Origin: Haplosporangium gracile
Taxonomy: Eukaryota; Mortierellomycota; Mortierellomycetes; Mortierellales; Mortierellaceae
Direction: 5' to 3'
Length of the DNA stretch: 23,411 nucleotides
Assembly (NCBI GenBank): GCA_015499985.1
Contig: JAAAUF010000017.1
Span: 1 to 23,411, forward strand
Below are positions 10,505 to 19,487 of the stretch, one piece after another. Numbering within the stretch: the stretch's first letter is position 1; each line of letters starts with the position of its first letter. The position numbers and the translations under genes were made by a program. The notes beneath the pieces were generated by a model. It was not told the origin of the DNA, searched no databases, and worked only from the letters and a program-made list of their open reading frames with translations.

Positions 10505-12408
10505 TTAGAGATAGATTCTACGGAGATCCTTGGGGAGGGTAATCTTTTGGCACTGCGGACACAGCTTCTTGCTACCCAGGGTCTGCATCCAGCAGGCCTC
10601 ACAGTGAACGTGCCAACAGACAATAGACGTCAGCGGCACCGTATAAGCCTCTAGACATATCAAACACGTTGGTACATTCTTGTTGGCCGACTCCAGATGC
10701 TTGACCTTAGACCTCAACGCCTCGATCAGCAGTCGCGTGTCTCCAGAAGTCAATGCCGAACTCATCATTGCGTCCACTCTCTGATCTTCCACTTGCACCT
10801 TGTGGTGGCGGTGATGGTCGTGATCGTGATCGTCGTCGTCGTCTCCTTCCAAATCAATTTCTTCATCCTCGTCCACAGGGTCATCATCCACATCGCCTGG
10901 ATCATCACCAATGTCTTCAATATCTACGTCCCGATCAACACCTCTATGCCGCCTCTGTGCTTCCTTGGTTGCGAGGGTCGGTGAAGGCGGAGCTCGTTCG
11001 ACAACTGCAGTCGACTCCATGACAATCTCTCGTAACTCATCCGTGTCCGGATCCTCAATGTTCAAAACCACGTCCCGTTCCGTGAACTGAGCACCTCCAT
11101 ATTCGTCATCCTCATCATCCTCCACATTCAAATCGTCGTCAATGTCTTCCTGTACAGTTCTCGAGCCTGATCCGAGAGACGCCATCCCACCTTCAAACAA
11201 GGCTGTCGCTCGTATCCGTGTCTGACCTGCCCATGTGTATTCTTCAAACGAATCTGCCGTCCGGGCATTAGGAGTGGTTGCTGTAGAGCTCCTCCCTGAT
11301 GCGCCTCCAGAGGCTGGCGTGTTTGCACCTGATGATGAATATCCTCCTTGTACATCGTGCCGTGATGACTGCGGATTGGTAAGGCAGGCATCGATATGAG
11401 TGTTGATATCATCAAGTGATCCAAAGAGCCGCTCGTTGCAGATGAAGCATGTTGCTGGAGAGTCGTCATTGAGGGTATCTCCAAGCGCACTTGCTAGTCC
11501 AAGATCCAGATCCCGACCCCCTCGACCTGATCCTGCCCCATTGCCATCCTTGTTGTTCTGTCGCGCCCCTCTCCGCTTCTGAATATCTCGAAGCATCTAC
11601 AATGATATATAATATATTGGACCATCGTTAGAATTGCGAGACTTACATACGAAACAACAGCCATATAAAAACTATGAATGCAAATATTCATACATTCTGC
11701 TTCTCTTGGTCCGATGCCGATGCGCGAGATTTTCCTTTCATGAACTGCTTTGATGCAGCAATTGCTGCTCCTCGCTTGCCTCGACCCCTATTTTAGAGCG
11801 AAATGCGTACATGTTTAGTCAATCAATAGAGCTACAAGAAGGCGATCGACAATGTCCAACAAACATTTTACCATGAGGACCAAGGCGCCTAAAAATCAAA
11901 CTTACACTTCGTTAGACGCTCCAGTCTCCAATTGGGTGAGCTCCATCCGGTAATGCTGCTGATACTGTCCTGGAGTCACATATTCGTGACAGATCGGACA
12001 TTTGATGGATGGGTTCCTCTTGGCACGCTTGACTGGAGTAGCAGGCGCGGATGAATTCGAATAGCTATGGCGTTTATTCCGATTGCTATCATCATCATCC
12101 AGCTCACTTCCCAGCTCACTCCCACGACCACTCATGCACTCACGACTGGCCTTCCTGTGAAGCTGCTGCTTTTGCTGAGAACGGTCTGAATCTGGGACCG
12201 AGTCGGTGTCCGAGTCGGTGGTCATTCGACTTCTTTCGTTATGTTGTTGTTGGTGGTGAGACGAATGGTACGAGTCTGAGTGGGAATTACGAAATGTTTT
12301 CTTGCCGTTTGCAATGGTGCCGCTGCTGGCGGTTCTTCCAGTGAACCATGAGGATTCTTCCTGTGAGTGGTGTCGTTGTCTGGACGATTGTGGTGATGGC
12401 GAGCGCAT
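10505..12408 (-). CDS. RNF220-like RING-type E3 ubiquitin-protein ligase
   Basis: Minus-strand exons 12408-11906, 11787-11694 and 11596-10505 join to 562 residues; introns are 118 and 97 nt and the frame closes at TAA. The C-terminus is a C3HC4 RING (C510, C513, C526, H528, C531, C534, C545, C548) with the signature CWHVHCEACW, and it ends in DLRRIYL. As I recall the RNF220 family, both the RING sequence and the ending match it closely. RNF220 proteins transfer ubiquitin from an E2 to nuclear and cytosolic targets. An N-terminal zinc motif CPICHEYVTPGQYQQH (C137, C140, H152) matches the family's other conserved element. A C2HC motif at C249, C252, H266, C270 resembles a UBZ4-type ubiquitin-binding finger. 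Between these are Ser/His/Asp-rich linkers, including a long Asp/His run, and a predicted helix ahead of the RING. ATG at 12408 is the first in frame. Its upstream neighbour ends only 128 bp away. Confidence 0.9.
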
Positions 12409-12528
12409 GGAGAAAAGAGAGGAGTAAAGTCAGCGAGTAAGCGGAGAGAGATCAACCTTATTGCACGTTCGTTTTTGATAAAGGCAAAGGCTATGATCGA
12501 TTAAGGGTAAAAATGTATGACTGCGTTT

Positions 12529-12534
12529 TTTATT
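12529..12534 (-). promoter_or_regulatory. Candidate polyadenylation signal AATAAA of the histidine phosphatase gene
   Basis: The minus strand reads TAAAAAATAAAAAA from just past the stop codon, so an AATAAA lies 2 nt after the TAA (12539-12537). It falls in the 128-bp gap before the ATG of the RNF220-like gene, so the 3' end of one gene and the promoter of the next must share this short interval. Confidence 0.45.
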
Positions 12535-12536
12535 TT

Positions 12537-13937
12537 TTAGACAGCACACTCAGCCTGTGCATCTGTAGGAACGTAGCTCTCAAGGAATGCGGCAAAAGTG
12601 TTCAAGGGGCATGCCTCCAAGGAGCACTTGAGGTCGGGATGTGCCTTCACAGTCTTGCCCTCGTAGATTACACGGACAATATGCGAGTTGTCGGCCAACT
12701 CTGCCGTTTCTAATATAAGCGTAGAACTATAGCTTGGCCAAGGCGTGTTTGGTGCACTGATAATGGCCATGATTTGGTCGATGGACTGGTCGTGAACGGA
12801 GTAGAACTCAAAGGGACGCGAGGAGGGATCGGCCTTCAAGGTAGCACGGATGTTCTTGGGGATGGTACCGACAAACATTCCACCAGAAACACGTTTGACC
12901 TTTTCAACCTGGGGTCCCCAACGCATGGGGCCATAGGACATGACCCAGGATCCAGCAATGACTTTGGTTGCCTCGGCAGGGGTGATGCAGTCTGTAGAAT
13001 TGGTGCGCGAGCAAGGGAGAGGCATGTTGTTGCACAGACGCGAAATAAAAAAGTCTCCGTTCAAGGAATTGTTGTACTGAGGGTTGTTGGCGATACCGAG
13101 GATGTTATTGGTCTTGGTCATAAGGGCATAGTTGGACTTGAAAAAGTTGAGGAAAGTGGGTGTGGACGCGAAGGGCTTGAAGAGGGAAGGGAGAGCTGGG
13201 CAAAGATTCCTGCTGAGGACAATGTTCTCGGCAGCCCCGGGGTAGGCATTCATCTCAATGATCGATCCGGGGACACGGAAGAGGGAAGGGTAGAGACCAT
13301 TCAACATGTGCTCGGCAGACTCGCGGGTGCGGATGGCGTACGTGTTGCGAACATAGATCAGATCGGTATTCAAGAACTTGGGGAGGAACTTGAGCATGTC
13401 GATGTAAATCGAGCGAATGCTTTTGCCGACGTTGTAGGTCTGCTGCTTTCCCCTATTTGTCAACTGGCCAACATCGCAGTTGCCCTTCCACATCAGCTTG
13501 TGGTAGGGGCTGTCCTGGGGATCCATGATCTTTGACTGGACCGTGGGGGTTCTTGAAAGCAAGTCACCGCCAGAGTAGTGATTCTCCACGGAATTACCGC
13601 ACAAATTGTAATTGGCGTCGTCGCCGGGGAGGACCATACTTGGAACTCTGTCGCCGTGGTGCATAAATAGCTGCACCTCCTTGAGTGTTGCTCCAGGCTA
13701 AAGTAGTAATCAAGAAGTATGCTGAAGTTAGGGAGTTTACTTTCAATGAAATCAATCTATGGCTTCCGCGAGAATTGACGTTGTCGATCTTACTATAGGC
13801 TTGTAGGACTTGGAGTCCGGAGTAACGCCTTGGCAATAGTCATAGTCACTGTAGATGGGGTTGTATTCTCCAATTTGAGCGACAGCCTGAAGGGCGAGGA
13901 AGGCCACGGAGGCGAGGAAAACTCGCAAAAGGTGCAT
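12537..13937 (-). CDS. Secreted histidine phosphatase (clade 2, acid phosphatase-like), altered catalytic motif
   Basis: Minus-strand exons 13937-13794 and 13697-12537 join across a 96-nt intron to 434 residues. The N-terminus MHLLRVFLASVAFLALQAVA is a clear signal peptide, so the product should be secreted, vacuolar or at the cell surface. Clade-2 landmarks are present: QLFMHHGDRVP at 57-67, QLTNRGKQQ soon after, YVRNTYAIRTRESAEHMLNG, and the proton-donor pair HD at 350-351 (SVHDQSID). Members hydrolyse phosphomonoesters through a phospho-histidine. The family motif is RHGxRxP; here the first Arg is His (residue 61), while the nucleophile H62, R65 and P67 remain. Activity may therefore be lowered or changed. 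Several cysteines and N-x-S/T sites (NNS, NST) fit a secreted glycoprotein. A longer in-frame start exists upstream (ATG at 14015), but the ATG at 13937 puts the signal peptide at the very N-terminus. Confidence 0.88.
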
Positions 13938-15029
13938 GATGATGTGGGTGGTGAGTGGTAGGAGAAAGAGAAGGAGCGATTGATGGACGGACACGAAGTG
14001 GGGAGGCAGGTTCATTTATATACAGGTCTCGATGAGTCTGCGTTTCCAGGTAGATACCTTTATGGTCTCCAGCACTTGAGGCATTCGGACTTTTTTTTTT
14101 TCTATTTCTCTCTATTGAGCATACGAGCCCAATCGCTTTTTCCACACCCCGAATAAAACCCTCCATGGTGATTGTCGATGAGAACAAATGATGCAAGTAG
14201 GGAAACGGTCAACGGAGAAAGGCTCTCATCGATGTTTCTATCACCGTTTTTTCTGGGGTGAATGATACGTCCTTCTTTCTTCTTCGTTCGTTGACTCTAA
14301 TCCAGCCCTGATATGTTTTCCTTCCAAGCCTTCACATCTCTTTCGCACCAAAGGATATCCCTTGCAGACCTTGAAAACTTCTCGATCGACTTTTGGTCCA
14401 ACAATGACCACCATTTAAAATGGATGTGTTAACAAAGAGAGCTTCTTCTTGACTGGAAGCCTCAAAGGTGACCCTGTTCCACAAACTATAGTTTTTGAAT
14501 GCTTACCCGAGTACCACAGAAAAAGAACACGAATTCGAGGCGCAGCCAAAAATGGAGACATAGTCAAGCATTGATTCGCCATATAGCATGGAAAGAAAGC
14601 TGACAGCATCACCTTTTCCCCCTTTATATCCCATGGTACCATTGCCCGTGTTCTCTGGTCCCTTGTACAAGAAATTATCGTCCTGCTAAGTATTGAGTAC
14701 TGTACTCCGCAACATGTCTTTGTATGTCTCACCTTTATCGCGACATAGTTTAGACTGCAAATCAGGGTATTTCTAGCTTACCCATGAGTCGCCGATGAGT
14801 GGATCAACTGATTGCCTAGTCCACTAAGCAGAAAAATGGCACAGAGAGAAACCTCGCATCAATGGTTGAGGATAACATGCAAGTCTATGTATGAGTTTCA
14901 TCTGCAAATGCATGCATGAAAGTAATGTAGTGTAAAAAAACGTTGGAAATGGGTACATACCTCAAAGGCTACATCGTCGCCTGATTTTTTTGTTTTCTTT
15001 TTTTGTTTTTGGGTAGCCTCTAGGGTTCA

Positions 15030-15232
15030 GTAGCGAATGACAGGCCTATGTTCAATGGCAACGAAAGGTAGCTCACATCGAAGCTCTTGCTGAAAGTAAT
15101 AGTGGTGCGAACTGCGTTTGGACATTCGGTGATGTTTTTCTTTGTCTGACCCCAAATGTAAGTTTCTCTAGCGGGACGAACCAACCGCCAGACAATAGGT
15201 TGAGCGTTGACCATGATCAGCGGCATTCGCAC
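15030..15232 (-). other. Possible fragment of an H-type lectin-like coding region
   Basis: The minus strand is open through a segment reading ARETYIWGQTKKNITECPN and then VRTTITFSKSF, then SLPLNIGLSFATEP before a stop. The order (aromatic residue, R-T-T-I-x-F, F, then a short hydrophobic NIGLS run) loosely recalls the start of H-type (agglutinin/discoidin) lectin domains, which bind sugars. An AG ends just before the first ATG at 15232, and GT-AG pairs occur downstream, but I could not assemble a continuing domain with the expected tryptophan-containing end. It may be a decayed relic, one exon of a gene I cannot rebuild, or chance. Confidence 0.15.
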
Positions 15233-15948
15233 ATCTACTCATAACTAATACAAAAGAAAGAGGATTTCTGGACAAGTACATTAAAGGTTCTTGTCATTGA
15301 CGTGAAAAAGAGCATTGATTACACGAACAAAAGTGCACACCAGACCCTAAAATACAAAACAATTCCCTACCCATGCTTCCTCAATTAGTCACCTTTTGCC
15401 GCCGGTGTGCATTGAACAGGGTTGGACGTCTGCTATCGGGACTGTTGACGCGTCTTATATCCCTATTTTGTCCAAATTCATTGAGGCGCTTGTTCGCATT
15501 TCACTCTGACCCTGACGAGACTCCTGCCTTTATGGAATGTCAAGAACAAACACCTCACACACCATTGTTAATCTCACGAGAATGTTCTTTTGCCAGTTTC
15601 GTTTATCCTTGGAGGTAAAAGATCATATTTACTTGCTTATGCACTGTCTGGTGTTCCGCCACACTCCTCCAACTTTTGTACTTAAACAGAGTAAAGATGA
15701 TCTACCACCAGGTGGGACTTTTATTTTAATCGTTCGTTCTTGTTCAACCTTTACTACCGCCACAAACCCTTTTATTTTACTCTGTCGGCCAGAGTATTTT
15801 TCTTAGGAGGATCCGTAAGTCCATATCTGGGCTGTTCAGAAGATTTATTCACGCAGGAGGAAGGACACCGATCTGGATGGTGCTTTTTTTATTATTTTTG
15901 TTGCAGACCATTTGGTAATATTGAAAGAAGGCGCCTTAATGTATGATG

Positions 15949-15960
15949 ATTGGCCACGTG
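15949..15960. promoter_or_regulatory. Inverted CCAAT box next to CACGTG element
   Basis: The sequence reads ATTGGCCACGTGAC. ATTGG is the reverse complement of CCAAT, the binding core of the HAP/NF-Y complex; CACGTG followed by AC is the core recognised by bHLH factors of the Cbf1/Pho4/USF kind. They overlap within 14 bp, about 650 bp upstream of the NIPA-like gene ATG. Whether either is used is inference. Confidence 0.35.
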
Positions 15961-16026
15961 ACGGTTGGCACTCCTAATCAGGGTCCCACTAGCCACACTT
16001 TGTCAGCCAAGAAAGCTTGGCTTTTA

Positions 16027-16039
16027 GGTCACGGTGACC
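16027..16039. promoter_or_regulatory. 13-bp palindrome GGTCAC-G-GTGACC
   Basis: Two perfect 6-bp arms flank a single G, about 570 bp before the NIPA-like ATG. A near copy, GGTCACGGTGTCC, lies in intron 1 of that gene at 17840-17852. Such symmetry can mark a dimeric regulator's site, but arms of this length are expected several times by chance in a window this long. Confidence 0.2.
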
Positions 16040-16179
16040 CCTTTTCTGGTAGATCACAGACCATCACCCACGATACCAGCTCCAATTGGGTGCCTTCTTG
16101 ACAGGATTAAGTGTCCCCAACCATTATTTGATATCATCAGCATTGCGTGCAAATACAACAGGCGCGTATATTTTGTATT

Positions 16180-16609
16180 CCTCCCCTTCCTTGTTTCCCT
16201 CCTTCCTCTTCCTCTTCCTTCTCTTCTTTCAATTGCCATCCCCTCCCTCTCCCTACGATTATTGCGCTTGCTCTCAACTTCAACAATTGAAATTCACGCC
16301 TCACCTCACCCACCTTTGCTCACTCACTCTTTCATTCACTTGCCAGACCAAAAGTCGGGCCAACTGAACTGAACCCACAGACAGACAAAAACAGCTCACC
16401 ATCCCACGCTTCACACTTCTTCATTTCACTTTTTTCCCTTCTTTGTTTTCTTTCTTCTTTTCTTGATCCCATTCACATACATTCCTTCTCCCTCACCCTC
16501 TTATACCACACCTCACCTCACCGCAACTATTATACCCAACAGGAAGGAGACAACTACCCACACACTCTCCTCTACCTCCTCCTTCCTCTCCTTTCTACTC
16601 GTCCCGCTC
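16180..16609 (+). promoter_or_regulatory. Pyrimidine-rich leader/core promoter of the NIPA-like gene
   Basis: The plus strand is dominated by C and T for about 430 bp up to the ATG at 16610, with runs such as CCTCCTTCCTCTCC. Pyrimidine-rich tracts next to the transcription start are typical of strongly expressed fungal genes. An in-frame ATG at 16463 would add 49 low-complexity residues translated from this tract, so I prefer 16610 as the start. Confidence 0.45.
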
Positions 16610-19391
16610 ATGTCATTCGAGAACCTGTCTGAGGTCCTTTGGTCAACACCAGGCGGGAAGGGCCTCTTTGGGCTCTTTGACCATCATCCCACCGACAACA
16701 ACATCAACAACTTCAACGGGACAGACGGACTCAGCTTCTTCTACAACGACCCAATGACCGGTCTCGGCGATGGCAGCGGCGGTGACAACGGAACCACACC
16801 CAACAACTTCCTCGTCGGCATCTCTATAGCGGTTGGAACTTCATTCATTCAGTCACTTGGTCTGACCATCCAGCGCAAATCCCATGTCATCAACGAGGCG
16901 ATCCACCCCAAGGAATTGCGTCGGCAGGCCTGTCACCGCCCCCTCTGGCACTTGGGCTTCCACACCTATATCCTGTCTAACCTTACGGGGACTATCTTTT
17001 CGATTGGTTATTTGCCCGTTATTATCTTGGCACCTCTCGGAGCTGTAACATTGGTCTTCAATGCCCTCTTTGCAAGACTCCTCCTAGGCGATACCTTCTC
17101 AAGGCAGAGTGCAGCAGGTATAGCCCTGCAACATCCTTTTGCTTTTTTCATCGCCTTTGTTACTTTGTAGAGAGGATCTTGGCCGCTTGAACACTTTCGC
17201 TCGCCCTTTTTTGTTGTCCTGCCTTGTCCGTTTTCTTCCCATTTTCGTTTCCAGTCAATGCTTTTCTGTCCTCTGTCTTGGATGCAGAGTTCGGTTGGGT
17301 CTAAAAATATTGCAACAGTACAACATCAGTACATGTGTGTCTGTACATGGGGGCTGGCAGGCAAACTCAAGGCAGTGCAATAATACAAACAGGTCGTCGC
17401 TGGCTGGAACGCTCAGTTGAGTCAAGATATGAACAGGACAAGCAGTCGACAGACATTTCCGTCTTCAACACGGCCTCGGTGGCTGGTTCGTCGCTTGATA
17501 AAGCGATTGAGTCAAGATGTGAGAGGATAAAGAGGCGACAGGCATATTCTTCATCACTACGATCATGTTGGCTGGTTCGTTGCTTGGTGAAGCAGTTGAG
17601 TAAAGATAAGAAGGGACAAACAGTCGACTGACATAATACTCTTCACAAGGTCATGTTGGCTGGTTGGTTGGTTTGGTGAAGCAGTGCAGCCACTCGTTCA
17701 CTTTGCTTCCCTTTGGAGACATTATCCTTTCGTCATTTTTTTCTTATCCTCTTGTTTTCTACCCCCTTCCCCGACCACCCTCCTCAACCCACAAAAAATG
17801 CACAAAACAAAGAGTCATCTGCAGGCAACATAGGGGGCAGGTCACGGTGTCCCCTTGGAGTTGGAGGGCAACAACCAAGGTTACTTACACTCTTCATGAT
17901 CTCAAACCTGTATGATTTGATAGGCACATTCCTCATTTTGCTGGGCGCGATCATGATTGGGCTGTTTGGAGTTGTCCCCGAGCCCAGTCATTCGCTTGAG
18001 GACTTGATCGAGCTCTGGAAACGACCAGCATTCATTATCTACTTTTCGTTGATCGAGCTGACGGTGGTCAGTTTGCTAGTTGCGAACAGGATTGTTGAAA
18101 AGATGTTGACTAGAAATGCACAGGCGAGTCTGGCAGCGCATCAACGGACAGGATCTGTATCGGATGCCGTTGGCGGTGGCGCTGGTTCAATCAATAATAA
18201 CAGCCTGAACCTCAATATGCATCATCGCTCAGGACCGTACGGGAAACTGTTAGGCAACAGAGCGTTTGGCAAATTGAGTCCGACCAAGGTCAAAACGATA
18301 CTCGGGATCTCGTATGGATGTGTGGGAGGCATGCTGTCGAGTCAGGCGTTGCTCTTTGCCAAGAGTGCCATTGAGCTTTTATATCTGACGATCGTTGAGG
18401 GACAGAACCAGTTTGAGAATCCTTTGAGTTGGTTCTTGGTCGTTGCCCTCATCACAGCAGCGCTTCTCCAGGTATGCATATCCTATTGGAAAAAATAGAG
18501 GGGAATGATAACACCAACACACGACCGAAACAAACGAGCAACAACCATGGACGAAAACAAACAAACGACAATTCATCGACAAGAAAGAGACCTTCAACAA
18601 GTACCACAGAAAAGGGGGGAAAGAGCAATGATTTGACGGTGCGCAGGTCGCATGTTCATTTGTTTACAACACAACGACGCTCACAACTTTTTTTTTCTTT
18701 CTCACTCCATCCCCCCTTTTTCTTTTTCTCATTCTTATTTCAATTACAGTTGTATTATTTGAATCAAGGCCTTCGGCTTTGTGACACCGTGCTCTTGGTC
18801 CCGCTCTCATTCTGTGCCTATAACGTCTCGTGCCTCTTCAACGGACTTGTATACTATAACCAATGGGGTCGTCTCTACTGGTGGCAGATCCTGTTGATTC
18901 TTTTCGGGATCAGTCAGGTCTTGATTGGAGTCCTGGTCCTGGCTTGGAGACCTGCTGCAGGGGAGGAGTACTTGGATGAGGATGATGATGAAGCGACATT
19001 GTTGCTTCCTAATGCTTCTCGGCCTGCGACTCCTCGGCATAACAGGGTGTTTTCTTTTAAGGGCGTTTCGGGAGGTGGAGGCACTAGCGCTGCTGCCGGC
19101 GGCGGCGGTGGTGGACATGGACAGGACCCTTCGGCGGACGCTAGAAATCTGATTCATGGATTTGAAATGTATGATAGTGACGAGGACGAATGCCTGGATC
19201 AGGATGAAAACAACAATACGCCTTTGGAACACCAGCTTCATCGTCGGGTAGTGTCTGTGCAGGATCCGAGGATGCTCGTGCGTCCATCAGAACAGAGCCT
19301 GAACGAGAGTGATACTTTACAGACACCACCACCACTGCAGTCTCCCAAGTCTCTCACCTTTGTACCCAACAACCGGCGATCATCAAAATAG
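16610..19391 (+). CDS. NIPA-type magnesium transporter
   Basis: Exons 16610-17117, 17924-18471 and 18750-19391 join to 565 residues. The hydrophobic core matches the NIPA (DUF803, drug/metabolite transporter-like) family: a first helix at about 67-85 followed by QRKSHV, helices at about 117-160 including APLGAVTLVFNALFARLLLG, then GAIMIGLFGVVPEPSHSLED, RPAFIIYFSLIELTVVSLLV, a helix starting near 294 with GCVGGMLSSQALLFAKS, and a final block LLVPLSFCAYNVSCLFNGLV followed by YYNQWGRLYWWQIL. These proteins move Mg2+ across the plasma or endosomal membrane. The residues joined by the long intron 1 (SRQSAAG and TFLILLGA) are contiguous in the family, which fixes the splice. A 70-residue hydrophilic loop (about 227-290) and a 145-residue Gly/Asp/Ser-rich C-terminal tail are likely cytosolic. 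Intron 1 is 806 nt and carries a minisatellite; intron 2 is 278 nt. Confidence 0.9.
17391..17691. repeat. Degenerate ~89-bp tandem repeat (minisatellite) in NIPA intron 1
   Basis: Four units are visible: about 17391-17480, 17481-17569, 17570-17657 and a partial one at 17658-17691. Each full unit begins near GGCTGGTTCGTCGCTTG, continues with TTGAGTCAAGAT, then GGACAAACAGTCGAC-like sequence, and ends with CTTCA and TCATGTT. Units two and three are the closest pair. The unit is well diverged, so the array is not recent. It lies wholly inside the intron at 17118-17923 and accounts for over a third of its length. Confidence 0.85.
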
Positions 19392-19393
19392 TT

Positions 19394-19399
19394 AATAAA
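19394..19399 (+). promoter_or_regulatory. Candidate polyadenylation signal AATAAA of the NIPA-like gene
   Basis: AATAAA starts 2 nt after the TAG at 19389-19391, within the 96-bp gap between convergent genes. The closeness to the stop suggests a short 3' UTR or overlap with the opposing transcript. Confidence 0.45.
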
Positions 19400-19487
19400 C
19401 CCTCGACTTGGTAGCATTCTTTATCAAACTGGTGCGGTAACAACTTTTCTATATGCGTTTTATCTAGGGTATCTAATGTTGATACTA

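Larger units (their letters stand above)
13938..16609. other. Intergenic region between divergent phosphatase and NIPA genes
   Basis: This 2.7-kb stretch separates two genes transcribed away from each other. Near the phosphatase ATG it should hold that gene's promoter; near 16180-16600 it is markedly T/C-rich, as is common in the leader of fungal genes. A CACGTG box beside an inverted CCAAT (15949-15960) and a GGTCAC-type palindrome (16027-16039) are listed separately. A lectin-like open fragment lies at 15030-15232 on the minus strand. The other open frames have no recognisable features. Confidence 0.5.

Noticed and set aside
12774..13535. A 253-codon plus-strand open frame opposite the phosphatase gene.
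   Set aside because: It is a shadow of the phosphatase exon, with no recognisable domain and no independent start context.
15373..15618. An 81-codon plus-strand open frame, MLPQLVTFCRRC, as a small gene.
   Set aside because: There is no recognisable domain, no splice continuation and no supportive promoter or polyadenylation context.
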